A DNA stretch of 64,000 bases from Oxytricha trifallax (lineage: Eukaryota; Ciliophora; Spirotrichea; Sporadotrichida; Oxytrichidae): NCBI GenBank assembly GCA_000711775.1, contig ARYC01017443.1:1-64000 (forward strand), in the 5' to 3' direction. The translations under genes were made by a program, and so were the position numbers. Below are positions 13,401-23,011 of the stretch, piece after piece. Under the pieces are notes generated by a model. It was not told the origin of the DNA. It did not search any database and saw only the letters and a program-made list of their open reading frames with translations. How positions within the stretch are numbered: position 1 is the first letter of the stretch; each line of letters starts with the position of its first letter.

Positions 13401-14255
13401 TCCAAAAGTGCATTTTGAGTGATTAAATTAAATAAATTTACTTTAAAATTCACATTAAAACCTATTAATAACCCCAACCCCTAACAAATTCCATACAAAT
13501 CAAAGCACTTATAAACCTCATTAAGGGGTTTTGGGGTTTTGAATAACACACTTCAATTATCATAACCATTGAATGACTCGTTGCTCTACCACACTTAATC
13601 ATAGTCTTTTAATAGAGACAGAATTAATTTTAAGACTTCAAAGACTAATCCTTAATCTCTTCTGATAAGTCCTATAAATGATTACAAGAATTTTATGATT
13701 CCAAAAATAAATTAAAGCTCAATGTAAAACTAATCAATGAATATGACAAGTCAAAGTTTCTTGCCAAATGCCAATTAGTTCACTCATTCACTTACTAAAA
13801 CAAGGTCTTAATTATTCCTGCACAAGAAAAATGTACCTAAACTGTTTGATGATACTTATGGCGATTAAAGTTTACTCTTACCCCCTTTGAAAAGCAAATT
13901 GGATGAAGTCTATGATGATATAGCGAAGAACAACGGACAAGCCCCTGTAGGAGAATTAAACCAAAACCCTAGTAAAAATAAGAAATCCAGGATGCCAGTA
14001 ACTTAGATTCAAAGTATCTTGAAGCAAGCAAAATCTCAAAAAGCTCTTGCTATGAGCTAAACAAGTGTTACTTTCAAATTTAATGAGACTTAGGATAGTA
14101 GTAATCAGAGTCAAATCAAAAGCATGAAATATTCCTAGAATTAGGGAGGTATAAATGTGAGAAGTAGACCGTTTATAGAGAAAGTTACGAGCTCAAACAA
14201 ACATCATTTGCCTCCACCACCCCTTGGTAAATCTACTGGCCATGGAATTAACTGA
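7423..14255 (+). CDS. Unknown protein whose gene is split by a TBE transposon
   Basis: The frame starts at ATG 7423 and continues through introns (about 7827-7914, 7981-8017, 8192-8265) and an IES (8533-8589) to 9228, just before a 4.3 kb TBE element. It resumes in the same frame at 13545 and ends at TGA 14253-14255. Removing the transposon with one copy of AAT gives '...GAC AAT AAC ACA...', which reads straight through. The product is about 740 residues: a conserved-looking N-terminal ~130, a charged helical middle containing 'FTFDTKGDI', and a Q/S/N-rich C-terminus. I do not recognise a family, though the middle resembles ciliary unknowns. What stands out is the interruption: without precise TBE excision the gene is broken after about residue 500. 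Confidence 0.75.
8533..8589. other. IES, 57 bp, pointer AACACA
   Basis: AACACA occurs at 8533-8538 and 8590-8595. Joining at the repeat gives 'ATT AAC ACA GAA TAA TTG', in frame on both sides, while the insert itself carries a TGA and is AT-rich. It has no GT start, so it is not a standard intron. This is the first clear sign in the window that it is germline DNA. Confidence 0.85.
9229..9293. repeat. Left terminal inverted repeat of the TBE
   Basis: It matches the reverse complement of the right end through 'AAGTGCTTTGATTTGTA' and 'GGAATTTGTTAGGGGTTGGGG'. The outer telomeric block is short: CAAAACCCC is followed by ATAAAGAGG, whereas the right end has two G4T4 units. The second telomeric repeat has therefore been lost or mutated on this side. 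Confidence 0.9.
9301..10367 (+). pseudogene. TBE transposase (DDE, IS630/Tc1-type), frameshifted
   Basis: ATG 9301 opens a frame of about 300 residues matching the ~42-kDa TBE transposase layout: an N-terminal helix-turn-helix region, then a catalytic core. The DDE residues are visible: D in 'FIHADEAVF', D in 'ILFVDNLSVHKT', and E in 'PQFNGIEFYWG', with 34 residues between the second D and the E (DD34E). The frame breaks at about 10200 ('TTAAAAGGCCATTAAAG'). Adding one base there restores about 50 more residues that end at TGA 10365-10367. This copy therefore cannot make a full-length enzyme unless the indel is an assembly error. It converges with the minus-strand ORF beginning 10 bp beyond. 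Confidence 0.88.
10377..11170 (-). pseudogene. TBE 22-kDa-type ORF, frameshifted
   Basis: Minus-strand frame from ATG at 11170. The first ~190 residues are helical and soluble-looking ('AMKRVQAQELIQRFRSKEDL'). Near 10611-10616 the frame is off by one base; after that the true frame continues with a basic, K/E-rich tail to the stop complement at 10377-10379. Position, strand and size match the middle ORF of TBE elements, whose function is not established. One missing A in an A-run would explain the break. Decayed or mis-assembled. Confidence 0.75.
11419..11693. mobile_element. Nested inverted-repeat (MITE-like) element inside the TBE
   Basis: GGTGTTGTTAACC at the left end (11419) is the exact inverse of GGTTAACAACACC at the right (to 11693), and GCTAGTA flanks both sides (11411-11417 and 11697-11703) like a target duplication. 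The right arm holds tandem ~20-bp units of the form TGTGAGCAATTGGGACA, and inverted copies sit in the left arm. The centre has a strong hairpin around 'CAAGGGGCAGAGCCCCTTG'. There is no coding capacity. Further repeats of 'gtacttaattaggagc' lie outside it (about 11386-11830). It occupies the gap between the 22-kDa and 57-kDa ORFs. Family unknown. Confidence 0.7.
12193..13430 (+). pseudogene. TBE 57-kDa-type zinc-finger/kinase ORF, decayed
   Basis: ATG 12193 begins with two C2H2-like fingers ('CELCERDFAHKSSWYKHMKEH', then 'CFECHKQYSHRN'). The second is cut by a frameshift/deletion at about 12437, and an in-frame TGA follows at about 12518. Downstream a kinase-like region is readable: 'FIHRDLKPENIMI' is the catalytic loop. 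The magnesium-binding DFG/DFD position reads 'IIEFIKA', so its key Asp is replaced by Glu. Zinc finger plus kinase is the known third TBE ORF. With a frameshift, a stop and a lost DFG, this copy is not functional. The 3' end runs toward the right inverted repeat, so the exact terminus is unclear. Confidence 0.82.
13463..13541. repeat. Right terminal inverted repeat of the TBE
   Basis: Inverse of the left end. It carries two G4T4 telomere-like units (GGGGTTTTGGGGTTTTG) immediately before the AAT target copy at 13542-13544. The intact telomeric block here shows what the left end has lost. Confidence 0.92.
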
Positions 14256-14647
14256 TAACTTATTGAATGCTTTGTTTTAATAATCAATAACAATTGTTAT
14301 ATTTAAAAGAGTGAAATATTATAATACTGCTCAATTATTACTGATTTCAGCATATTAAATACTGAGAAATTAATTATTTGAAGTTTAAATACAATATTTT
14401 AGATTTAACTTAACTTTAATATTTCTGATACTTTTTTTCATTTCTTTGCATAAGGCATATTAATAAAATGATAACTTAATTGATTTTATTGAAATTAATT
14501 TAATGTATCTTAATTATATGATGGAAATAAAAGAGTTCAAATAGCAAATAAAATAAGAATAACTATGACTGCCCTATTTTTATTTAATTTCCATCATAAT
14601 ATTGTATTTCTGTAATATTAAGATTTAAATAAAATTAACTAATATTA
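14256..14647. other. AT-rich intergenic stretch
   Basis: No frame with coding character. It holds a small imperfect inverted repeat: 'atatgatggaaataaaag' near 14515 and 'tttatttaatttccatcat' near 14580. This could be a hairpin or the ends of a small eliminated element. No pointer pair supports an IES here. Confidence 0.4.
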
Positions 14648-15659
14648 ATGTCATAATTAGTTACAGAGTTAACCTTCAATAACAGCTCTATACCACTTAT
14701 AAGAGTAAAGCATGATGCGGAATTTCACTAGAACATATCCTAAAATGATCTTGCTAACAATATCTCATTAAGTAATGATGGAACGAAATGAGGATAACTG
14801 ATATAAGATAGTGAGGCTCAATATATTACTGAGTTTGAGGAGTGTGATGCATTTGAATAAACTTATGCAAATATCGACTCACCAGGCTAGAAATAAGCTA
14901 GAGAAAGTTTATTGTTCAAGAAAGATCATAATCAAACTAAAGCTTAAAAGTTAAAGACTGAAGATACTCGATACCTATCAACCTCTCTATCTCTATTATT
15001 AGTATTATTACAGTTAATATCTTGGGCTTCTGGCGTAAGTGATCACACTGTAAGCACTAAAATCACAGACTTAAGTGTTTCTTATCAGCATCACGATTAA
15101 AGAGTGAGTGAGTTTGCTGATTAACTTATTAAGTAACATGAAATCAAAGATGAGTAATTCATTATGAACTTTCAAAATTAAGATCAGTGCCCTCTATAAA
15201 TTACTTAAAATCACTAGAGCCAAATAAGTTAAGAAGAGTCGTCAAGTTAATTCAAGAAACGAAAGATCAATTTAAATTAGAATACTCTAGATCAAACAGC
15301 ATCAAATGATTACAATTTATATTGTAGTAATTTTTCCAGTAATTTTATTAATTGCTTTGTTATACATAGATTTGTCATAAATAAGAGCAAAAGTAGATCC
15401 AAATAATAGCAATCTATAATAGAGTAGCGCCTAAAATATTTTGAAGCACAACTAAATTGAAAAATCTAGAAACAAAAAGAGAAAATTTGAAGAGTATTTG
15501 GAAAGTAATAACTAAGAAATTTAAAGAAAAGTCATGCAAAATATTGAAGAAAACTCAGATCACGATATCGCTTAGAAATTAGGAATTCTTAAGTCAACAG
15601 ACTTTAAATTTGATATTTTTAGGAGTTATGTTTTTATGCAAGTAAAGATAGATCAATGA
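14648..15659 (+). CDS. Unknown protein with one hydrophobic stretch
   Basis: ATG 14648 opens a frame that runs through two GT-AG introns (about 14780-14816 and 15315-15351) and ends at TGA 15657-15659, giving about 300 residues. Both introns are needed to keep the frame. Near residue 110 is a hydrophobic run ('LSTSLSLLLVLLQLISW'), a possible membrane segment. The rest is Q/N/S/K-rich, and the C-terminus contains a basic patch ('SRNKKRKFEEYLE'). No family recognised. It follows the TBE-interrupted gene on the same strand. The 3' end could be further along if 'gtaaagatag...' is an intron. Confidence 0.6.
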
Positions 15660-15989
15660 ACTAATGAAATTAATTAAAATTTAGCTATTTACAAACAAAC
15701 ACAAAAAATATAGAAAAACAATATTGAATTTTTTTGGTCATTTTATTTCAGGATCTATTACATCTTAATTTAATTGAACCTCCTCTATTTCCCTCACAAA
15801 TTTAAGTTCTTTAATAGGTCTTAATATTTTCTATTCTGTCAATCCTTATATCTTTTGCGGATCAAATTTAAAATTAATAATTTTTATAATATGAATTCGT
15901 GATTAAGTTTGCATCAGTATATCATTAATTCGTAGATTGTTAGATATATAGATAGTATTAATTGCTTAAATTTGAAAATTGAATTATCT
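15660..15989. other. AT-rich intergenic stretch
   Basis: About 80% A+T with no sustained frame in the ciliate code and no repeats or pointers that I can pair. Nothing else seen. Confidence 0.4.
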
Positions 15990-16610
15990 CTTCAATATTT
16001 ATATTAAATTGCATTAACCCAGACTCTTTGCTTGCCATTAAAAATGAAGATTAAGATCCACCCCCGTCTAAAACCCCTGCTCTCAAAACATCTCGTTCAA
16101 AGACTTCCAAAAATCACCATGCCTATTATTATTAATTTGCAAGGTTTTAAGCAGTATTGGGACAAGTGCTCTCTCACACTCAAGCGCAATTCATTGTTTT
16201 TCTTCTCAAAAGACCTTGTCAAATTTATTAATGAGACTAATGATAAACTTCTATATGGAGAATTTGCGAACAAAAAGTTGCAGATGCTTATGACTTACCT
16301 TTAGTACTATTATAAAATAGAGAGTATATTAATTTAGTCAATTTGATGTTTAAAAAGTTGATTCTTCTGGCAATAACAGTAAAGAAAGCAAGATTACTAA
16401 CTTCTAAATGCACTTGAAATGCTGTGGAACATAGAGAATACTCAAAAAGATTCAACTGTTAATCCAATTTAAAAGTAAAAATGCGGTGATATTAATGAAA
16501 ATGCATCTGTTTCTTAAAAGAAATTATCCAATTAATAGAAAAAACTTAATGAGAATGATTAAACAGACAATTTAAAGACAAAATGTATATATTAGTACTT
16601 AATAATTATG
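15990..16610 (+). CDS. Unknown small protein, frame shifts resolved only in part
   Basis: A coding-like N-terminal frame ('KNEDQDPPPSKTPALKTSRSK') changes to a second frame near 16135-16155 ('FKQYWDKCSLTLKRNS'). Direct copies of TTT ten bases apart (at AATTTG and GGTTTTAAG) would join the two frames exactly, so a 10-bp micro-IES is likely. After 'LMTYLQYYYKIE' (about 16330) the frame changes again, through an intron or IES I could not place, into a polar C-terminal part at about 16420-16590 ('LEMLWNIENTQKD'). No start codon is visible in the N-terminal frame, so a 5' MDS is probably missing. Function unknown. Confidence 0.45.
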
Positions 16611-16767
16611 AGAAAAAAAAATTAAAATTCTTACAATTTATCTATTGCATTATTTTCCTAATTTATCTTTATTTAAAATTCAATACAAGTAAATATATTT
16701 TTAATATTCCATTAATCAATCTTATGAAGATACTTTGATAAATGGGTATTAGATATGGTATCTATTA

Positions 16768-18191
16768 TGTCCCACACTCCCTACATCCTAGATCAAGAGA
16801 CTACTTAATTAGAGCAATTTAAGTCAAAGGAGTCTAGCAATAACTTTAGTACAAGCAAAGTTTAGGGCTATGCCCTGGCAATAAAAGATGAATATCTTGA
16901 GAAGCTTCTCGAAATTTGTATCGAAGTGACTTGTTCAGGTTTTCTAGAATGCAATCCCGACTCCTTCATCCTTGCTCGTGAGAAACTAGTTATCATTGAA
17001 GAGGAGATTCTCTTCAAGTCAATCTAGGCTGATCAAATCAAGTCTTGGGAAGACTTTGAATTTATGCTTGGATTTATCATTGAGAATAGATTGCTGCAGT
17101 TATATCACAGTTTCTTGGACAGTGAATATCAGCGCAAGTGGAAGAAAATTGATTAAGATCTCACTCATATGAATGAAAATTTAAGTTTGAATAAAGAAGC
17201 TACTATATTGAGACCTAAAGTTAAGAAGCCCAAAAATAAGAAGAAAAGTACTACTGTTTAAATACTTTAATTGATAAAATGTTATATTATAATGCAAAGA
17301 AATAAGTAAAAGAAGCATAAAGTTCTTAATTGGAGTTAACATAGGATGAATATAAAATACTAAATTCTGTGTAAGTTTATCAGTCATCTTATAAATTCAT
17401 ATAGACTTAAAATCTAAAAATATTACCGGAAGTTTAAAAGCCAAAAATCAAATACGACCAAAGTTTAGAGGACAAATATAAAGCTGTACAATTCTGATAA
17501 AAAGAGATAGAAATCACTAATGTTTGAAAGATTCAAGGTTCCAATTAATTTTAAGCTTGATGAGTTCAGTTTGGACTTTACAAGTTCTTTCTCAGATAAG
17601 TCCACGAGTGATTAATTCATCTCTGATGAAGATACCAAATCAGTGAAAAATAGATTATCAAAGAAAAACTTGAAGCCATTAGAGCTGCAATACTAAAGAT
17701 CAAGAGGCTCAAACATAAATGGTCAAGAAGAACAAATGACTTAAGATGTCTCTAAAAACACAGATCAGTAACCCTCTGGAAAATTTTACTGGTACTTGCC
17801 AAATATCATGACAATGAAGCCAAAACCTTGCAGAAGAATTCTTGAAGAGAGCGACGATGTGAGTAGTGAAAGTAGTTTGGAATCCGAGGAAGATGCGGAA
17901 ACTCTCGAACAGTACATGCAGGAGTCTTACTTCCAAACTTATTAGATGTTTGAAACTCAAGCCAGACAGTAGAATCATGTTGTTGATGTCTACAACTTCA
18001 ATCCAAATTCACTCTGGCAAAATATTTACATGCACAACATGTAGATGGACTATCTCTTTGGTCAAACTATTGCTTAAATGCAACCACAGCAACAATACGT
18101 CCAGCAAAATTACTATGGAGGATTTTAAAACCAAAATAACTAGATCAACTAAGGATATTAGTAGTATGTGCCTTATCATAACAACTAATGA
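16768..18191 (+). CDS. Unknown acidic and Q-rich protein with two micro-IESs
   Basis: ATG 16768 starts 'MSHTPYILDQETTQLEQF'. The N-terminal ~140 residues look globular, followed by a lysine cluster at 'KKPKNKKKS'. The middle is charged and the C-terminus is Y/N/Q-rich, ending at TGA 18189-18191. Between about 17250 and 17500 the sensible frame is shifted. Two short pointer-flanked inserts, 17253-17263 and 17480-17498, bring it into one continuous frame ('LIDKMLYYNAKKQVKEAQ' in the middle). No domain recognised. It has no other introns. It sits between the previous small gene and the TPR gene, all on the plus strand. Confidence 0.6.
17253..17263. other. Micro-IES, 11 bp, pointer ACT
   Basis: ACT occurs at 17253-17255 and 17264-17266. 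Removing the 11 bases between their starts changes the frame so that a lysine-rich segment runs into 'TLIDKMLYYN' without a stop. Such a short pointer could match by chance, so the call rests on the frame repair. Confidence 0.5.
17480..17498. other. Micro-IES, 19 bp, pointer AAA
   Basis: AAA at 17480-17482 and 17499-17501 flanks an insert containing an in-frame TGA. Its removal gives 'DKYKKRQKSLMFERF', rejoining the main frame. A 25-nt GT-AG intron (17485-17509) is an alternative that also keeps the frame. Confidence 0.45.
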
Positions 18192-18369
18192 AGAAATACT
18201 AAAGTTCTTAGGGCAATAATTGACATTATTGATAAAATTCAAATTTTGTCTGGGAAAATTGAACATTACAATAAATCAGAGATTATAATTTATTCTTACT
18301 TCACTCATTCAAAGTAAAACAATCTCATCAACAAAAATATGTGATTTTGTTAAATTTTATAATATAATA

Positions 18370-20005
18370 ATGTTAACCTCTAATTTAATGAAAGCATTGA
18401 GAAGAAATGCCAGATGCTCTCATTTTTCATATTTCAAACAAACATCAAGATTATTTTCAAATGAATCTAAATATGCTGACTTTACTCAAAAATATTGATT
18501 AAATGAACATTTATTAAATTTGATTGATTAAATTCTCCTAATTATTATTCATTCCTATAAACTAACAAACCAAAATCTCAAAAATTTGATGAAGATGCTT
18601 TAAGAGAACCAATCATCCAAGATAACCAAATTATGATAGACAGAATGAGTGAATATGAGCAAAATAATGTGATGGGGTTAAAAGAATATGAGCAAGCTGT
18701 GAAACACATGTATGTTCAAAATTATGGAGAGGCAGCTGCTTATTTCAAAGAATGTTTGAGAATCTTAAAGAAAGATAATCAGGAAAAAACTTTAAGTTAC
18801 CTCTATGTTTTAAAGAGACTTGCTTACTCTACTTATAAGGAGCATAAGTATGATGAAAGTGAAAAGTATTTCAAAGTTTGCAATCAATTGAGTTAAATTG
18901 TTACTAAAAATCCAGCCAATCATTTTTCAGCGTAGAAGAATTTGCTTATTTATTACACTTACACAAATCTTGATAAAGCTCTTGATTTAGGAAATAGATT
19001 AATGGCTGACATTGATGATACCTTGCCTGTATACAGCAAAGAACTTTGCTTTTTAACTGGAGTATGAATATTAGGCTTTTAAACTTTTATTTAGAACATT
19101 TATATGCTAAGAGGAGAGTATCAAATTGCCAAAAATCTATATAGAAACACTCTGAAACAAAGTCCAAGCTAATTGCTCTAAGGTATGATACGAAGTCTTT
19201 AATTTAAATTTTAGCTTATACTTTAAACAACCTGGCTTGCACTTCATGGTTCCATATAAAAGAGGTCAGTAAAACAAAGACAATTCCTGAAATGACTAAA
19301 GAAAAAGAATCAGCACTTCAAGATAGCAAGCATATCATTAGCAACTTCAAAGATTGCATTGAGATACTTGAAGATTTGTATCATGATAAAAACTCACTTA
19401 AGAGATCTGTTGATGAACTTCAACTTCTCCAAAGTTTAGTGTCAAAAGATCATACCATCCCAAAGGATTACTCATTTGATAATGAAGAGCTATATTTCAC
19501 ATTGCTGAAAAGCAAGGAGGAGGGTAAAGCACTTTCTAATATTTCTGAATATTTACTTGAAACTGAAAGCTTTAAAGGAGATTCAAGGGTAAATTAATTG
19601 GCTTTTATAAACTTTATTATAGAATGCTGGATTTTGGTTTAGATTAGGAATGAAATACTTTGAAACTATCGATCCCTAACATATGGACAGACATTTGATA
19701 CTCTTAGGCCTCTTTTATGCTTCAAATGGAAAGGTATTTACATAGATGTTTGCTAAATTATTTTTTAATTGTAGCTTGTTACAGCCTAGGATATATACAG
19801 TTAAGCCTTAGATAAAATGAGAGATGATGTCTCTTACACAAAAGTAATGGGAATGAATCTCTATGGCAGAATGCTTATGAAAAACAAAGAGACTTAAGAA
19901 GAAGCTGGTAAATATCTCAGACTATCCGAGAAAGCAGGGGCAATGCTGCCTTATTGGTATTATAAAATCGAGCAATTATATATTCCTGAGTTTGACCTAG
20001 AATGA
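18370..20005 (+). CDS. Mitochondrial TPR protein, TTC19-like
   Basis: ATG 18370 begins with a typical mitochondrial presequence: Arg-rich and without acids ('MKALRRNARCSHFSYFKQ'). Helical repeat pairs of TPR type follow ('AAAYFKECLRILKKDNQEKT', 'DESEKYFKVCNQLS', and others). The frame passes an IES (18485-18576) and introns near 19062-19095, 19181-19212, 19589-19623 and 19735-19773, ending at TGA 20003-20005. About 450 residues with presequence plus TPR resembles TTC19, an inner-membrane factor for complex III maintenance. That name is inference from architecture; the TPR and targeting calls are seen in the sequence. Confidence 0.7.
18485..18576. other. IES, 92 bp, pointer CTCAAAAAT
   Basis: The 9-bp repeat lies at 18485-18493 and 18577-18585. 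Joining gives 'ACT CAA AAA TTT GAT GAA', linking the presequence exon to the TPR body in frame. The insert has TGA stops and no splice signals. Confidence 0.88.
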
Positions 20006-20055
20006 AGAAATTAATTTAATAATCACATTAAATTCGATTAGATTTAGGGTAACAT

Positions 20056-20510
20056 TCAATATAAATATTAAGATAAATTACAAAAAGATTAAAATAATTA
20101 TAATTAAAACATGAATAAAGCATTGAAATATATTTGGCGATAAGATCGATTTCTTCTTTGCTTAGATATTTCAACTGGAACTAAATTAATAATAATAACT
20201 GACATAGTTTGGTTTTTGCTTTTTACAGCCTACTAAAACAGATTTTCCATTATAGAATATTATTTGAGAGTTATAGACATCAAATCACGTTAAATTATTT
20301 TTTTTCTATGATAAATTATAATTAGTCCATTTTTATATTTGGCAAATTTAATTAAATCATAATCAAGATTAATATCAAATTTCTTAACTCCCCAAACTTT
20401 TTGTTAATACCATATAGGGTTTATATAACCTTTATTTTTGCAGATTTCAAATTATTCATAAATGTATTTAACATCTATAAATTCTTGCTGCCACTAATCA
20501 ACCCATCACA
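20056..20510 (-). CDS. Unknown protein, minus strand, 5' end unresolved
   Basis: A minus-strand frame of about 145 codons runs to TGA (complement 20056-20058). It looks real: 'WQQEFIDVKYIYEQFEICKN' and 'FDINLDYDLIKFAKYKNG', with a basic segment ('VPVEISKQRRNRSYRQ') near the end. An upstream segment to about 20560 is also coding-like ('NNLINEANQLI') but is separated by a TGA, so an IES or missing MDS is likely at the 5' end. Converges with the TPR gene. No family recognised. Confidence 0.45.
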
Positions 20511-20868
20511 AGATTTAACAATAGATCAATTGATTAGCTTCATTTATTAAATTATTGTGGGAAAAAGAGACTGTATTTGATAAAATTATACAAATTTAAT
20601 ATTTACAAATGTTATTAATTATATTATGGCTTCTTAATTTATCACGTCCTAATTTGTTTAAACAAATTTAACTGCCTTTAATTATAACTTTATTCATATT
20701 TTTTATTTTTCTATTTTATAAAACTATATATACTTTAGCAATAATGATTTTTTATTATAAAAACAATCTCTTTACTCATATTATTGAACTAGATGATAGT
20801 CCTAAAATATATATTTAAATTTGACATTTTAAATTAATAATTAAAAAATTAGCTTAATAAGGAATCTA

Positions 20869-21204
20869 ATGATAATAAGTGTATTTTAACTTTTGCTATC
20901 TTTTGCAAAAGCTTATTACGGCTTAAACTCATGGTACTATAAATTCAAGAGGCAATATCTAGAGAGGTACTACATGTTAAGTTTTACTTGCAACTTTTAC
21001 ACATTAATAAATTTTCTCGTATTTATAATAATGAATTTCAGCTGGATACTACTAATTGTTTGCATTATATAAGCGATTGTTCTAATTGGGTGGCTTTTAA
21101 CTACAGTCAAACATCACCTAGAAATTATAAAATTATAGTAAAGTAATAGACAATCTACGGGCATTTAAGAATATATACAAACCGATCTATCTATTAGCTC
21201 ATGA
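20869..21204 (+). CDS. Small membrane protein, signal peptide plus one TM helix
   Basis: ATG 20869 to TGA 21202-21204, 111 residues, with no introns needed. The first ~16 residues ('MIISVFQLLLSFAKA') look like a cleavable signal peptide. A long hydrophobic segment around residues 55-80 ('LINFLVFIIMNFSWILLIVC' and beyond) is a membrane helix or hairpin. The C-terminus is polar and Q-rich. It needs TAA/TAG=Gln. No family recognised. It stands alone in AT-rich DNA upstream of the scrambled pair. Confidence 0.5.
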
Positions 21205-21287
21205 TAAATAAATGTGTAAAAATTATTATATCAAATTATCACAAAGTATTTATTGAATTCTGATTATTATTAATTTCGTAAAAAAAG

Positions 21288-23011
21288 TCAAATAGAATCA
21301 ATCTTTTTGTTTAAGAAGATTCTGTGCTCTTCAATAATTAAGCTGTTTGACCAAACTAAGAAATCATCCTTGAGTGGATAAGGATGCACTGCAAGTCCTG
21401 CAGCATGGCTCTGCTCAATAAACAAACTTTCATTAGTGGTGTTCCATTAGGTGCTGTTATCATATAAGAACAGCCACTCTTACTGTGGACCTACACCATG
21501 AGCATACTCTGAAATTTGAGTAAGATTATAAGCATCATTAGGGTAGTTAGTATTATTCCAGAACATCAATTGTATAAGTGGCAAATCAGAGAGTTAAGCG
21601 AACTTAATAAGAGCTTCTGGTTCAAAGCATTCAACAATAATTGGAAGCTTAACATTAGCCTTAGCAACTGTTTCAAGATCGTACTTTTTCAGGGTATCGT
21701 ACAGCATTTAAGAAATGTCTTGACCGTAGTTTTCCAAGTAAAAGTTATACATCTTTGTCTCAATGTAAAGCCCAACAATCATCTCAAGATCTTTTCTTGG
21801 CTGGTTAGCATTTAACTCTAGCATCAATTCAATGGTCTCTTCGAGAGTCATGATTTGGAATTACCCATTCAAATACTGATTTCTCTCTGTGTATCTCATT
21901 TTAAAATGAATTCAATGTTATAGAGCATCTTAAGCTCGGCTAAAGTGAAATCTCTTATTAGAAAATCATCCTTGTAATAGTTAGTGTAAGGTAACTCAAA
22001 ACTTTTTATTGAATGAAGTTAGCTTTTCTGCTACTAAAAATGCTCCAAGATTCAACATCTGTTGTATCTCTTAAACAAGGATCGTGATTTGTAACCAAGT
22101 GACCATCTTTTGTTATTTCAAATTTAAAACTTCAACATAATCAGACAATTATATAATAATTCATACATAAGCTGCAGTGTATGCTAAAATAAAAAATTAA
22201 TGCTCAGGATATGATCTGAAAAAACGAATAAAATTTATTTTAAATTGAATTACCTACTGGATTGCATAATAATATTATTGATCAATTGAGTATATCTGAT
22301 TTAGATGAGTAAATAATTAATAATATTATATAGAAGCTAGAAAATAAAGATGCTAGGTTTAGAAATGATTAGCTTTAACGCTGATGACGGCTACCCAGAA
22401 GCCATCATTAGATCACTCACATTATATTTTAATAGTTATAATTGGATTCTTGAGAGAAGAAACCTACAATCAGTTGAAGGCTTGCAGCAATCTCAATGAA
22501 TTCAAACTTGGGATAAAGAACACAAATATGTCCATATTATTTTTAATTTACATCGTTAATGAGCCAAACCCAATTGAAATTGTCGTTCTCAAGAAGAGAT
22601 GCAAGGAAAAGTTAATGAGTGAAATCCAACACTTGATTGGATTAATGCTAAAATGTATATTTAAATGATGCTTCATGGTTATCAAATTGAAAACGTCGTC
22701 GGAGTTATTGAGGGAGTTAAAAATGATCAGCATAAAAATTAATCAAATTAGATCTTGAAATCATTGATTTTAATTTATTTTTTATTTGGTAGTGTAAGGT
22801 AAAAACCTGAAGTTTGCAATATGTGGATATTTTTATCACATAATCAGCTCCATAAACATAAGCAAAATATTTATTACAATTACCCACTGGAACCTCTATG
22901 AGCGAGAACTAATGGCCTAGTTTTATTGTAAAAGAATGGTGCATCTGAGATTTTTGACATATAATATAATAACACTCCAAAAATAGAGAGAATAACTAAT
23001 TGATTGAGCAT
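21288..23011 (-). CDS. Glycerophosphodiester phosphodiesterase, scrambled gene
   Basis: GDPD enzymes hydrolyse glycerophosphodiesters to glycerol-3-phosphate and an alcohol. Visible motifs: an N-terminal hydrophobic anchor, 'LVLAHRGSSG' (catalytic HRG), 'KDGHLVTNHDPCL' (second His), 'PIIVECFEPEALIKF', and 'AAGLAVHPYPLKDD' near the end. In minus order the MDSs are a 23011-22878, b 22254-22166, c 22863-22838, d 22144-22014, e 22814-22790 and f 21994-21288. The pointers are GGTAATT, GCTTATG, CTGATTATGT, AACTTCA and TTACCTTACACTA. Reordering turns apparent frameshifts into one frame ('GADYVE', 'RKANFRFLPYTNYY'). Pointer a/b overlaps an intron donor. Two spots remain: about 22120, where the E-x-D metal motif is unclear, and a micro-IES at 21898. 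The stop complement is 21288-21290. Blocks a/c/e and b/d/f are separated by V-ATPase MDSs. Confidence 0.88.
21898..21905. other. Micro-IES, 8 bp, pointer AT, in the GDPD gene
   Basis: On the minus strand the frame breaks at 'TTCATTTTAAAATGAGA'. Removing ATTTTAAA between the two AT copies gives 'YNIEFMRYTERNQYLNG', which fits the family's usual length here. The 2-bp pointer makes this tentative. Confidence 0.4.

Larger units (their letters stand above)
9229..13541 (+). mobile_element. TBE-family DNA transposon inserted in a gene
   Basis: A 4.3 kb element bounded by inverted repeats of about 75-80 bp whose outer ends carry telomere-like sequence (CAAAACCCC left; GGGGTTTTGGGGTTTTG right). It is flanked by AAT (9226-9228 and 13542-13544), matching the ANT target of TBE elements. 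It contains three ORFs in the known TBE arrangement: a transposase (+), a 22-kDa-type ORF (-) and a zinc-finger/kinase ORF (+). All three carry damage, so this copy is probably non-autonomous. In Oxytricha, TBE elements are eliminated during macronuclear development by TBE transposases themselves (established knowledge). Here the host frame shows that elimination must be exact. Confidence 0.93.

Noticed and set aside
22548..22733. Frameshifts in V-ATPase d and GDPD read as pseudogene damage or A-run sequencing errors
   Set aside because: Reordering MDSs through matching pointers removes nearly all of them. The remaining ones fit micro-IESs or are noted as unresolved.
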